Shown piece by piece: positions 51,980 to 60,320 of a DNA stretch of 64,000 nt (its first letter is position 1; every line of letters starts with the position of its first letter). Under the pieces are notes generated by a model, which was not told the origin of the DNA, did no database searches, and saw only the letters and a list, made by a program, of their open reading frames with translations. The position numbers were made by a program, and so were the translations under genes. The stretch is from JBFHIJ01 sp963678775. GTDB lineage: Bacteria > Bacteroidota > Ignavibacteria > Kapaibacteriales > UBA2268. Where the stretch lies: contig CAXXGR010000002.1 in the NCBI GenBank assembly GCA_963678775.2, positions 682,001 through 746,000 on the forward strand, given 5' to 3'.

Positions 51980-52906
51980 ATGAGCAAGCCAAAAATTATA
52001 TTTATGGGAACGCCTGACTTTGCTGTCCCAACTTTAGAAGCTATTCATGCTAAATGGAATGTAGCAGCAGTGGTGACTGTTCCTGACAAGCCAAAAGGCA
52101 GAGGCAGAAAGCTCATCCCGTCTCCTGTTAAGGTGAGAGCGCTTGAACTAGGCTTACCTGTTTTGCAGCCTACTAAGTTGAAGGACGAAGTGTTTGAAAA
52201 GCAGATAACTGAAATAGATGCTGATATTATATGCGTAGTAGCATTTAGAATACTTCCGAGACAAATTTATACTAAGTCGAGAATTGGTACTTTTAATATA
52301 CATGGCTCTTTGCTACCTAAATATCGAGGTGCCGCTCCTATTAATCATGCAATTATCAACGGCGACAAAAAAAGCGGAGTTACATCGTTCCTTTTGCAAG
52401 ATGTAGTTGACACAGGTGATCTGCTGTTAAAAAGCGAAGTGGATGTTCCGGATGGCACTACTGCCGGCGAACTGCATGATATGCTAATGCCTCATTCGGC
52501 AAAACTTGCAGTGAAAACTATTGAGCTGCTTCTCAGTGGCAAATTTGCAGCTATGAAGCAGGACGATACATTAGCTACACCTGCTCCTAAAGTATTTAGA
52601 GAAAATATAAAAATCAACTGGAACACAGATACACTTACTCTAAGAAATTACATTCACGGGATGTCTCCAGTCCCCGGCGCATGGACTATGTGGGGTGATA
52701 AAAGCTTTAAGATATTGAAGTGCTCAGTTAAAGAGAGCTTAGGACTCTCGCCCGGTGAGTTTATTTGCAAGAACAATTCCATTTTTGTTCAGACCGCCAA
52801 TGGCGCATTGCAGTTAGAAAATTTCCAGCTTCAAGGCAAAAAAGCAATGGCATGCCAGGACTTTATGCGGGGCTACAGAGGGGACGCATCAGGAAAGTTT
52901 GAATAG
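51980..52906 (+). CDS. fmt: Methionyl-tRNA formyltransferase
   Basis: I start at ATG 51980 (MSKPKIIFMGTPDFAV), preceded by GAGAGGA; the longer frame begins with a GTG that lacks a site. The 308-residue product has FMGTPDFAVPTLEAI, DKPKGRGRK, and the formyl-binding block HGSLLPKYRGAAPINHAI. It formylates initiator Met-tRNA using 10-formyl-tetrahydrofolate. The usual partner def is not adjacent; instead the five tRNA-Thr genes follow on the same strand. Confidence 0.96.
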   Translation: MSKPKIIFMGTPDFAVPTLEAIHAKWNVAAVVTVPDKPKGRGRKLIPSPVKVRALELGLPVLQPTKLKDEVFEKQITEIDADIICVVAFRILPRQIYTKSRIGTFNIHGSLLPKYRGAAPINHAIINGDKKSGVTSFLLQDVVDTGDLLLKSEVDVPDGTTAGELHDMLMPHSAKLAVKTIELLLSGKFAAMKQDDTLATPAPKVFRENIKINWNTDTLTLRNYIHGMSPVPGAWTMWGDKSFKILKCSVKESLGLSPGEFICKNNSIFVQTANGALQLENFQLQGKKAMACQDFMRGYRGDASGKFE

Positions 52907-52974
52907 TTACAATGCCGAATTTAGGCATGAAGTATTATCTATTTTAAGAAACTTCACTAGAATTGACTTTTTTC

Positions 52975-53006
52975 TTTTGCTTTGTAAGAAAATTTAATTA
53001 TTTTTG
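52975..53006 (+). promoter_or_regulatory. Bacteroidota-type promoter of the tRNA-Thr array
   Basis: TTTTG (52975-52979), a 19-base spacer and TATTTTTG (52999-53006) match TTTG-N19-TAnnTTTG exactly. The first tRNA begins 19 bases later. A sigma-70-like alternative (TTGACT at 52963) also exists, but its -10 box is poor. Confidence 0.55.
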
Positions 53007-53024
53007 TAAACCTTTTTGGTAGGT

Positions 53025-53097
53025 GCCAACGTAGCTCAGCTGGTAGAGCAGCTGATTTGTAATCAGCCGGTCGGCGGTTCGACTCCGTTCGTTGGCT
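53025..53097 (+). tRNA. tRNA-Thr (TGT), copy 1 of 5
   Basis: A complete 73-base cloverleaf: acceptor GCCAACG/CGTTGGC, D arm GCTC/GAGC, and anticodon stem GCTGA/TCAGC with loop TTTGTAA, giving anticodon TGT (reads ACA). The T arm is GGCGG-TTCGACT-CCGTT with a wobble pair. Discriminator T, no CCA encoded. Confidence 0.96.
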
Positions 53098-53138
53098 CTC
53101 ACTTTGAAAATTTAACGCTTTTTCGAAATAAGCACTAA

Positions 53139-53211
53139 GCCAACGTAGCTCAGCTGGTAGAGCAGCTGATTTGTAATCAGCCGGTCGGCGGTTCGACTCC
53201 GTTCGTTGGCT
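53139..53211 (+). tRNA. tRNA-Thr (TGT), copy 2 of 5
   Basis: Identical in sequence to copy 1. It is separated from it by a 41-base spacer that recurs, slightly longer, between the other copies. Confidence 0.96.
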
Positions 53212-53254
53212 CTCACTTTTGAAAATTTCACGCTTTATTCGAAAGAAGCACCAA

Positions 53255-53327
53255 GCCAACGTAGCTCAGCTGGTAGAGCAGCTGATTTGTAATCAGCCGG
53301 TCGGCGGTTCGACTCCGTTCGTTGGCT
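53255..53327 (+). tRNA. tRNA-Thr (TGT), copy 3 of 5
   Basis: Identical in sequence to the other copies. The spacer before it is 43 bases, with CACCAA instead of CACTAA. Confidence 0.96.
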
Positions 53328-53370
53328 CTCACTTTTGAAAATTTCACGCTTTATTCGAAATAAGCACTAA

Positions 53371-53443
53371 GCCAACGTAGCTCAGCTGGTAGAGCAGCTG
53401 ATTTGTAATCAGCCGGTCGGCGGTTCGACTCCGTTCGTTGGCT
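53371..53443 (+). tRNA. tRNA-Thr (TGT), copy 4 of 5
   Basis: Identical in sequence to the other copies, at a 116-base period. The spacer after it differs by two bases from that before. Confidence 0.96.
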
Positions 53444-53486
53444 CTCGCTTTTGAAAATTTCACGCTTTATTCGAAGTAAGCACTAA

Positions 53487-53559
53487 GCCAACGTAGCTCA
53501 GCTGGTAGAGCAGCTGATTTGTAATCAGCCGGTCGGCGGTTCGACTCCGTTCGTTGGCT
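53487..53559 (+). tRNA. tRNA-Thr (TGT), copy 5 of 5
   Basis: Identical in sequence to the other copies. It is the last of the array and is followed 8 bases later by a bidirectional terminator. Confidence 0.96.
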
Positions 53560-53567
53560 CTCATAAA

Positions 53568-53604
53568 AAAACCGATATACTTTTGCAGTGTATCGGTTTT
53601 TTTT
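53568..53604 (+). terminator. Bidirectional terminator between tRNA array and nrfA
   Basis: AAAACCGATATAC (53568-53580) pairs with GTGTATCGGTTTT (53588-53600) with one wobble, with T-runs on both strands. It ends both the tRNA array and the convergent nrfHA transcript. Confidence 0.85.
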
Positions 53605-53630
53605 GTTTTTAGGGGGTTGTAAGTGTGATA

Positions 53631-55106
53631 TCAATATTTATAGAAACTGCCTTGGCGTTCTTCAGCTTTTTTGTCCCATTCTTTGACAACTGTTTCTAAT
53701 AGTTTTACTTTGTCTGCTCTTAGTTTTTCCATATCTAAGCCAATAACTTTCTGAGCTTTTTCCTTAGTGGAGATATCAGGCAATGCAACTGGGATTTCTT
53801 TGCCATGTTTTACAAAAATAGTGGCTAATATGCCTCTTGCTTTCTCAGCTTTAGATATAGAAGTACCAATTACTCGCATTGCTTCTACAGGCGAATGGAA
53901 ACCAACTGCATTTGCTGCAGCTACCCAGTCCCATCTCCACTGTGAATGACGAATTAGAGTAAGGACAGGAGCCATTTCTTCTTCAGTCGCTCCCGCATCC
54001 CAAGCTACTTTTGCTTCAAGGTGTGCCTTTGCAAGTGCTTCTTCTGCAAGACCTCGAAGTTCTAAAAGTTTATCTTGTCTGTCATAAACGTCTTTTAGAA
54101 GTTGTTCTTCGCTTTCTTTGTGGCAAGTCTGACAGGCATTGGCTATATTTGCTAATGGAGACTGAATATGGTGATCAGTAAACTTCACTCCGCCTTCTAC
54201 TTTATACGGCATGTGGCAGTCTGCACACGAGACTCCTCTTTTGGCATGAATACCGGTCATAAATAATTCGTAATCAGGATGCTGAGCTTTTAGCATAGGT
54301 GTGCGGCTCAATTTATGCGTCCAGTCACTAAATTCAATATTGTCATAGTATTCTTCCATGTCGTCTGCCGAGAATCCTTTATCCCAAGGAAAAGTAAGGT
54401 AATTACCCGGTTTAGCAAAATAATACTCTACGTGGCACTGAGCACAAACCAAGGAGCGCATTTCATTATGTGTGAAATCTTCAATTTTTTTACCCTGTCT
54501 TTCCATTGCTTCTACAAGGGCAGGCCTAGTAATCGTCAAATCCATTGTGTTTGCATCATGGCAATCAGCGCAACCTATTGGATTAATAATCTCATGCCCT
54601 TTATCAATCCATTTACCGCTGTAAAATTCTTTTGGCCCCACCTCTTTCATCATGCGCACAACATCTGTACTTTTGCATGACCAGCATGTAGCTGGCATTG
54701 GGCTAGTTTCAACTCCGCCGGTTCTGAGCGTATTCCTAATATCTTTTACCGCCATAGCGTGACCTCTACCTTGATTATAGTCTTTTGAGAAACCATAACC
54801 TGCCCACATCACTATCAGATTAGGGAACTCTTCAAGATAGTCGCGCATTGAAGCACCGCCATGTTTGGAGCGGAAAGTTGTATCTTTTGTATTTAAATAA
54901 GTATCAAATTCTCTTGGGAAATTCTTGCCCCAAATTTCATTTCTGTATTCGTTTTCGCCTATGGGTTCTACCATTTGCATTTTTGCTACTTTCTCCTGAC
55001 GGCGTTCCATGATGCTGCTTGCCAGCATGATACCCAAAGCTACAATTACTATAGTAGCGAGGAAAAGCCCCCAATAGAGCCACTTATTTGATTTTTCATT
55101 TGCCAT
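53631..55106 (-). CDS. nrfA: Cytochrome c nitrite reductase catalytic subunit
   Basis: The 491-residue protein has an N-terminal membrane/signal helix (about 10-30). It binds five hemes: CWSCK at 141-145 (the lysine-ligated active-site heme), then CADCH 179-183, CAQCH 221-225, CADCH 294-298 and CQTCH 325-329. The catalytic block CAQCHVEYYF and FTDHHIQSP match NrfA. It reduces nitrite to ammonium with six electrons in the periplasm. It lies 18 bases after nrfH, its quinol-oxidising membrane partner, so NrfHA is complete. Confidence 0.97.
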   Translation of the reverse strand: MANEKSNKWLYWGLFLATIVIVALGIMLASSIMERRQEKVAKMQMVEPIGENEYRNEIWGKNFPREFDTYLNTKDTTFRSKHGGASMRDYLEEFPNLIVMWAGYGFSKDYNQGRGHAMAVKDIRNTLRTGGVETSPMPATCWSCKSTDVVRMMKEVGPKEFYSGKWIDKGHEIINPIGCADCHDANTMDLTITRPALVEAMERQGKKIEDFTHNEMRSLVCAQCHVEYYFAKPGNYLTFPWDKGFSADDMEEYYDNIEFSDWTHKLSRTPMLKAQHPDYELFMTGIHAKRGVSCADCHMPYKVEGGVKFTDHHIQSPLANIANACQTCHKESEEQLLKDVYDRQDKLLELRGLAEEALAKAHLEAKVAWDAGATEEEMAPVLTLIRHSQWRWDWVAAANAVGFHSPVEAMRVIGTSISKAEKARGILATIFVKHGKEIPVALPDISTKEKAQKVIGLDMEKLRADKVKLLETVVKEWDKKAEERQGSFYKY

Positions 55107-55124
55107 TATAAACCTCTATATAAA

Positions 55125-55712
55125 TTATTTTAACATTTTTTCTAACCATTCAGGGACTGCTCGCTTCATAGATGGCACTCTCGCATAAGGAGTGGAAGCT
55201 TGGCTTGAAATTCGTCCGTGTGGGACTTCTCTATGGCAGTCCCAACAGAGCTTGCCTTCGCCGGACTTGTAATTATGTCCTGTAACGTTTGCAGCAGAAA
55301 CCGGATTTACCTGCTGATAGTGGCATCGCATACAGTTATCCTGCACAACCGCTTTGCCGGCTTCTTTGATTCTTATCACTTGAGGCTCAGTCCTAGTAGT
55401 AAATACATAGGCATGCCTCATCCCGTCCTGTGCTTTAAAGAGATATTTGCGAAACGGATTGTCGTGTGGGACGTGGCAGTCATTGCAAGTAGTCCATTGC
55501 CTATGGCTACTGTGCTGCCACGTAGCATACTGCGGCACCATCACATGACAATTAACGCAAGTTGCCGGATCGTCAGAAAGATATGAGGCTGCGTTAGAGA
55601 TATAAAATATCCCTATAGCTAAGCCTACTATAACGCCTGATAATACCGTAGCTATCAAGCGCCACCCGGGAGGTGGTAAAATCTTTCTGATAAATGATTG
55701 TTTGTCTACCAT
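55125..55712 (-). CDS. nrfH: Cytochrome c nitrite reductase small subunit
   Basis: The 195-residue protein has one N-terminal membrane helix (about 18-40) and four CxxCH heme sites: CVNCH 52-56, CNDCH 76-80, CMRCH 127-131 and CWDCH 156-160. HVMVPQYATWQHSSH and CNDCHVPHDN are typical of NrfH in the NapC/NirT family. It oxidises menaquinol and passes electrons to NrfA. It precedes nrfA on the same strand, the standard order in this group. Confidence 0.95.
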   Translation of the reverse strand: MVDKQSFIRKILPPPGWRLIATVLSGVIVGLAIGIFYISNAASYLSDDPATCVNCHVMVPQYATWQHSSHRQWTTCNDCHVPHDNPFRKYLFKAQDGMRHAYVFTTRTEPQVIRIKEAGKAVVQDNCMRCHYQQVNPVSAANVTGHNYKSGEGKLCWDCHREVPHGRISSQASTPYARVPSMKRAVPEWLEKMLK

Positions 55713-56033
55713 AGTGTCTCAATTATTTGTGAATACACTTACAATTGCATAATAAGAATAAAATGTCTTAAATCAAAACACTATTTTAGAATTATTTTTA
55801 TTGTCATATTGCTAAAGAATAATATACATTTGAGAAGATGGCAAATACCTAGAAGTAGCCGAAACATATTGCAAAGAAGTCAAAGGGTGTATTTTTGTTT
55901 GATGGGGATAATTGTATTCTATTATGGTGATATATTTGATTTAAGATGTTTGATACGAGCTGCTATATGGGATTAGATAAGCTACTTGAAGTATCAACTA
56001 ATCTAAGTAAAACAAGCTACCTTCTTATACTTT
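55713..56033. other. Intergenic region upstream of nrfH
   Basis: This region must hold the nrfH promoter but no consensus box is clear. An open frame (55698-55976, plus strand) has no convincing start or family. Nothing else is seen before dispersed copy C. Confidence 0.5.
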
Positions 56034-56210
56034 TAGTGACAGCGCGTATATGTCACTAGATGCCATAAAAATTGAAGGGAATGACTGTAGAACCAAGAAG
56101 CATACTTATTTCCTTTGTAAGAAAATATTACTTAACTACTTAGTGAACAAGGGGTATTAGCTCCTTGCCATTCAATGATTTTAGAGATTTTTCATCTTTT
56201 CAAATGACAA
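56034..56210 (+). repeat. Dispersed structured element, copy C
   Basis: The element proper runs from TGTCACTAGATG (56051) to ATGACA (about 56209). It keeps AATGACTGTAGAACCAA and CTCCTTGCCATTCAATGA. AAGGGG/CTCCTT keeps the right-hand hairpin with compensating changes. The left end lies in a perfect inverted repeat TAGTGACA (56034-56041) / TGTCACTA (56051-56058) around GCGCGTATA, not seen at the other copies. The middle stem is weaker than in A and B, so this copy seems older. Confidence 0.7.
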
Positions 56211-56299
56211 ATATTGTGCATCTGCTTTTATTCATTTATCAGAGTTCTTAGGATAGATACCTCATTAGAGATATTAGTAATTTGATAATATAATCTATC

Positions 56300-57145
56300 T
56301 TACAGAATATGATTGGCTGCCATAATTATTAATGCTATACCTAAAGCTATCCTATAGATAATAAATAGCATTGTAGAGTTTTTCTTTAAATAACTAATCA
56401 AAAATGCTATGGCAGCGTAGCCTGATATAGCAGAGACTAATGTCGCCACTATCAAGCTGGTAAGTTGGTCTGACTGCAGATAATCTAAAGACTGGTAAAA
56501 GGCAAGCAAGCCACTGCCAAATATAGCGGGAATAGAAAGAAGAAATGAGAATCTGGCTGCAGACTCTCTGTTCATACCTAAAAACAAACCGGCAGTAATC
56601 GTTGTTCCTGATCTTGAAGAACCGGGTATCAACGCTAAACACTGGCTAAGCCCAACTATAATAGCATCTTTCACAGTAATATTTTTCATATCCTTTTTCA
56701 AAGATGCATAACGCTCTGCAAAAAATAGAATTACAGCCAGGATTATCAGACTTGATGCTATTATATAAGGGTCTTTAGTAAGATTACCTTCAATTATTTT
56801 TTTTAAGGCTAATCCGAAGACAGCAATAGGCACTGACCCTAAAATAATATTCCAGCCCATTCTTGAATTGTCGGTCTGCTCTTTAAACTTCCGGCGACTC
56901 AGCAAATTTTCCTTAATGAATGCGATAGGGATATCTTTTATATCTTTAGCAAAGTAAACAAAAACAGCTGCTAATGTACCAAGTTGAATTGTTGCTATAA
57001 ATGAAGTCCATTGTTCAGGATTTTGTGGATTGACCAATCCCATTAGTTTGCCTGCGATAGTTAAGTGAGCAGTGCTGCTGATAGGTATAAACTCACTTAG
57101 ACCTTGGATTAGCCCTAAAATTATTGCTTCAAATATACTCATCAA
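56300..57145 (-). CDS. uppP: Undecaprenyl-diphosphatase
   Basis: The 281-residue membrane protein (about eight helices) has the two UppP/BacA signatures: GLIQGLSEFIPISSTAHL near residue 12-29 and PGSSRSGTT at about residue 170-180. It releases phosphate from undecaprenyl pyrophosphate to recycle the lipid carrier for cell-wall and polysaccharide synthesis, and gives bacitracin resistance. It is a single gene here. Confidence 0.96.
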   Translation of the reverse strand: MMSIFEAIILGLIQGLSEFIPISSTAHLTIAGKLMGLVNPQNPEQWTSFIATIQLGTLAAVFVYFAKDIKDIPIAFIKENLLSRRKFKEQTDNSRMGWNIILGSVPIAVFGLALKKIIEGNLTKDPYIIASSLIILAVILFFAERYASLKKDMKNITVKDAIIVGLSQCLALIPGSSRSGTTITAGLFLGMNRESAARFSFLLSIPAIFGSGLLAFYQSLDYLQSDQLTSLIVATLVSAISGYAAIAFLISYLKKNSTMLFIIYRIALGIALIIMAANHIL

Positions 57146-57262
57146 TATTCTTCCTTAATTTGCCTTGCATAGATTCAATTTGCAAATATAAGAAAATAGA
57201 ATGAGTAGTTTACTGTCTTACTTAATAGTAAAGCATCAAATAAGTCGCTTAGGAGATAACTC

Positions 57263-57293
57263 TTTGCTGTTTCAATAGAATCCTTTATATTTA
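57263..57293 (+). promoter_or_regulatory. Bacteroidota-type promoter of the deaminase gene
   Basis: TTTG (57263-57266), a 19-base spacer and TATATTTA (57286-57293) match TTTG-N19-TAnnTTTG with only the last base differing. The start codon is 35 bases downstream. Confidence 0.5.
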
Positions 57294-57328
57294 TAATTAT
57301 AATTTCATAACTACTAATTGATATTGAT

Positions 57329-57874
57329 ATGAAAAGACCAAACTGGGACGAATTATATATTACTATGTGCTACTTAGTAGGCATGCGAAGTAAAGATGAG
57401 CACACTCATGTAGGTTCAGTTATTGTTGATTCTGATAACATACTGGTTTCAACCGGTTATAACTCATTGCCAAGAGGAGTAGAGCCGGATCCAAATAGAA
57501 CCAGACTTTCTCGCGATGGTGGAGAAAAGTACTTTTGGGTGGAACATGCAGAAAGGAATGCAATTTACAACGCTGCCCGAAGAGGTATTAACTTAAAAGG
57601 ATGTAAACTGTATGTGCCTTGGACCCCCTGCAATGACTGCGCCAGAGGGATAATCCAAAGCGGTATCTCTGAAGTCGTAATCCACCAAAATGGGCAGGAT
57701 TTTTACGACGAACTTACAAATAGTAAGTGGACAGATGCTTACGAACGCACCTATGCTATGTTCCGAGAATCAGGAGTAAAGCTTCGATTTGAAAAATGCG
57801 ATGTTATAGTGCCGGAAATCTATATGAACGGTAAAATGCATGATGCACTTGTGCAATTAAATGGCAAAAAGTGA
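57329..57874 (+). CDS. Deoxycytidylate (dCMP) deaminase family protein
   Basis: The 181-residue protein has the zinc site HAE (73-75) in VEHAERNAIYNAA and PCNDC with Cys101 and Cys104. The N-terminal WDELYITMCYLVGMRSKDEHTHVG and GYNSLPRG match dCMP/deoxycytidylate deaminases. It would convert dCMP to dUMP for thymidylate synthesis. The exact substrate (dCMP or a modified nucleotide) is not proved. It stands alone, divergent from uppP, with a good promoter match. Confidence 0.9.
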   Translation: MKRPNWDELYITMCYLVGMRSKDEHTHVGSVIVDSDNILVSTGYNSLPRGVEPDPNRTRLSRDGGEKYFWVEHAERNAIYNAARRGINLKGCKLYVPWTPCNDCARGIIQSGISEVVIHQNGQDFYDELTNSKWTDAYERTYAMFRESGVKLRFEKCDVIVPEIYMNGKMHDALVQLNGKK

Positions 57875-58725
57875 GAAGTGTTTAGTAAACGATTGTTTTA
57901 TTTTAGTCTATTTACTCTTAGTTTCTAGGTAATGAGGCTTGCTTTCTAATATTAGGAATCATTTTAAGACATAATTGTAATAGCAAAGGGCTGTTGTTGT
58001 GTAGCGTATCTACTCATTGGGAATACTATCATTTGCTGAATTCTTAGAACTATCGCAGGTAATATTGGAGAATATCTTTTTACCATTCCGAGTATTTTGC
58101 TGAGAATTATAGACATTTTGATATATTTCTAATTGTTTTAGTTGAGCGTTACATTAGTTACAATCTATATCCAACCAAATAAGCAGTTCGCAAAATGTGC
58201 AGTTTTTTTTCTGCATTTAAGTTGCAAAGGAAATGATAGAGTAGAGTCCTCTTATCATAATCAGTATCAACTTCTCTTTGCGACTATCATTGCTACATAA
58301 TTAAATCTTACTATTCGATATATTTATATCTATTGTTCTATTTTCATCTCTTAACGCATTCCATGCATATTTGACTTCCATTTGCCATACTTAACTAAAA
58401 TTACATAGTTTTTCAATAACATAAAATTTTAGCATATCTTCCATTGACTAGGCGCTAGATTAGCTTTATGGTACTTACAATGCTCAGTCAATTATTAAAC
58501 CCAAATATTCTATACTATCAGTATTGATACTGATACATATTATTATAATATTAATGACCAATATTTTACTCTGCATATTCACTATAAGTTTATTTATGTG
58601 CAATATATGCTTAAATAAAATTATCTGCATATAACTTAAAATTTTAAATTTGTATGGTTGAAATATCTAAACATAAGTCTCTAATATGTTTAGAGCTTTT
58701 AAAAGTATAAGAAGGATTTTAGGAT
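57875..58725. other. Long intergenic region with palindromes before the CoA-transferase
   Basis: No gene is seen over 850 bases. A 20-base near-perfect palindrome, TATCAGTAT (58516-58524) and ATACTGATA (58527-58535), could be an operator. Close to the gene, CTAAACAT (58667-58674) and ATGTTTAG (58686-58693) form a perfect 8-bp hairpin, followed by AGCTTTT. TAAATTTG (58645-58652) matches the -7 promoter box. A weak AATGTGCAG/CTGCATTT hairpin lies near 58195. Confidence 0.5.
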
Positions 58726-60231
58726 ATGGCTCTGAATTTTATTACTGCAGAGGAAGCTGCTTCTCATATAGAGAATGGCGACATAGTTGGATTTAGTGGA
58801 TTTACGCCTGCCGGCGCTGCTAAAGCAATACCTACTGCTATCGGCGAAATGGCAAAAAAAATCCATGCTGAAGGCAAACCATTTAAAATTGGTGTTATTA
58901 CAGGAGCATCTACAGGCGACGATTTGGACGGTGCTTTAGCAAGAGCTGATGCTGTTGCTTTCAGAACGCCTTATCAGTCAAACAAAGACCTTAGAGAAGC
59001 AATCAATAGCGGAAAAGCTGAGTATTTTGATTCGCATTTATCTGTTGTTGCTCAAAATTTGCGCTACGGATTTTTGGGTAAAATGAAATGGGGTGTGATT
59101 GAAGCTTGCGATGTAACAGAAGATGGTGAAATTGTACTTACTACAGGAGTAGGTATTTCTCCTTCAATTTGCCAGGTTGCAGATAAAATCGTAATCGAGC
59201 TAAATGAATTTCATCCTAAAGCCTTGAGAGGCTTTCACGATATACACGTTCCTTTGGATCCTCCTAACAGAAGAGAAATCCCTATATATAGTGCTAAAGA
59301 TAGAGCAGGCACTGCTGTTATTAAAGTAGATCCTGCCAAAATAGTAGGTGTAGTAAAAACTAATGCTCCTGATGGAGTTGGTGCTTTCTCTGCTACTGAT
59401 GCAGTAACTGACAAAATTGGTCAAAATGTGGCTGCTTTCTTAGCTAAAGAACTTAAAGATGGCAGAATCCCGGCTTCTTTCTTACCTATTCAGTCCGGCG
59501 TTGGTAATATCGCAAATGCGGTATTAGGTGCATTGGGACATAACAAAGATATTCCTGATTTTGATATGTATACTGAGGTAATCCAAGATTCAGTTATTGA
59601 TTTGATGTTCGAAGGAAGAATCAAATTTGCTTCTGGTTGCTCATTGACTGTTTCTGATGATCAACTTTTGAAAGTATACGAAAATTTAGATTTCTTTAGA
59701 GATAAATTAGTACTTAGACCTCAAGAAATATCAAATAACCCTGAAATTGCCAGAAGAATAGGTATCATCTCTATTAATACTGCTTTGGAATGTGACTTGT
59801 TTGGTAATATCAATAGTACTCAGGTGCTTGGTTCTAAAATGATGAACGGCATTGGCGGTTCCGGTGACTTTACCCGTAACGCTTATATATCAATATTTAC
59901 TTGCCCTTCAGTAGCTAAAGGCGGAAGCATCAGTGCATTTGTTCCTATGGTTTCTCACGTTGATCATAACGAACACTCAGTGCAGGTAATTATTACAGAG
60001 CAGGGTATTGCTGATTTGAGATCTAAATCTCCAAAAGAAAAAATGAAAGCAATTATCGAAAATTGTGTTCACCCTGATTACAAACAACAACTTTGGGACT
60101 ATGTTAACCTTACTGGCGATCATAGCCACACACCAACTCAATTAGCTGCGGCTTTTGGTATGCATATCAAATTCCAGAAAGACGGCGATATGAGAGGCGT
60201 TAACTGGAAAGATTACATGTGCGACAAATAA
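58726..60231 (+). CDS. Succinyl-CoA:acetate CoA-transferase-like enzyme
   Basis: The 501-residue protein is of the acetyl-CoA hydrolase/CoA-transferase family I. It opens with MALNFITAEEAASHIENGD and has GFSGFTPAGAAKAIP, TEVIQDSVID (catalytic Glu284, at the place of Glu294 of AarC) and IGGSGDF in the glycine-rich loop near the end. The family includes succinyl-CoA:acetate and 4-hydroxybutyrate or propionate variants. Acetate formation with succinyl-CoA recycling is the most common role. AAGGA lies upstream of the ATG. A long regulatory-looking region precedes it and a strong terminator follows. Confidence 0.88.
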   Translation: MALNFITAEEAASHIENGDIVGFSGFTPAGAAKAIPTAIGEMAKKIHAEGKPFKIGVITGASTGDDLDGALARADAVAFRTPYQSNKDLREAINSGKAEYFDSHLSVVAQNLRYGFLGKMKWGVIEACDVTEDGEIVLTTGVGISPSICQVADKIVIELNEFHPKALRGFHDIHVPLDPPNRREIPIYSAKDRAGTAVIKVDPAKIVGVVKTNAPDGVGAFSATDAVTDKIGQNVAAFLAKELKDGRIPASFLPIQSGVGNIANAVLGALGHNKDIPDFDMYTEVIQDSVIDLMFEGRIKFASGCSLTVSDDQLLKVYENLDFFRDKLVLRPQEISNNPEIARRIGIISINTALECDLFGNINSTQVLGSKMMNGIGGSGDFTRNAYISIFTCPSVAKGGSISAFVPMVSHVDHNEHSVQVIITEQGIADLRSKSPKEKMKAIIENCVHPDYKQQLWDYVNLTGDHSHTPTQLAAAFGMHIKFQKDGDMRGVNWKDYMCDK

Positions 60232-60261
60232 AACGACAGACATACATGATATAAATAGAAA

Positions 60262-60300
60262 AATCCGCATCTGACTAGTTACAGTTAGATGCGGATTGTT
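60262..60300 (+). terminator. Bidirectional terminator after the CoA-transferase
   Basis: AATCCGCATCTGACT (60262-60276) pairs with AGTTAGATGCGGATT (60284-60298) with one wobble, the strongest terminator hairpin in the window. GTTTTT follows on the plus strand and AAAAA precedes it, so it also serves the convergent KamA-like gene. Confidence 0.88.
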
Positions 60301-60320
60301 TTTACCAGATTCAAATTCTC

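Noticed and set aside
52957..53259. A 100-codon minus-strand open frame with repeated TESNRRPADYKSAALPAE
   Set aside because: It is the antisense of the tandem tRNA-Thr genes. This well-known false protein appears wherever tRNA genes are translated on the wrong strand.
53631..55712. Possible additional nrf genes
   Set aside because: Only nrfH and nrfA are present. This two-gene unit is complete for the menaquinol-dependent system, so there is no missing partner.
55698..55976. Open frame upstream of nrfH
   Set aside because: It overlaps the nrfH start in antisense and shows no ribosome site or family; only part of it reads plausibly.
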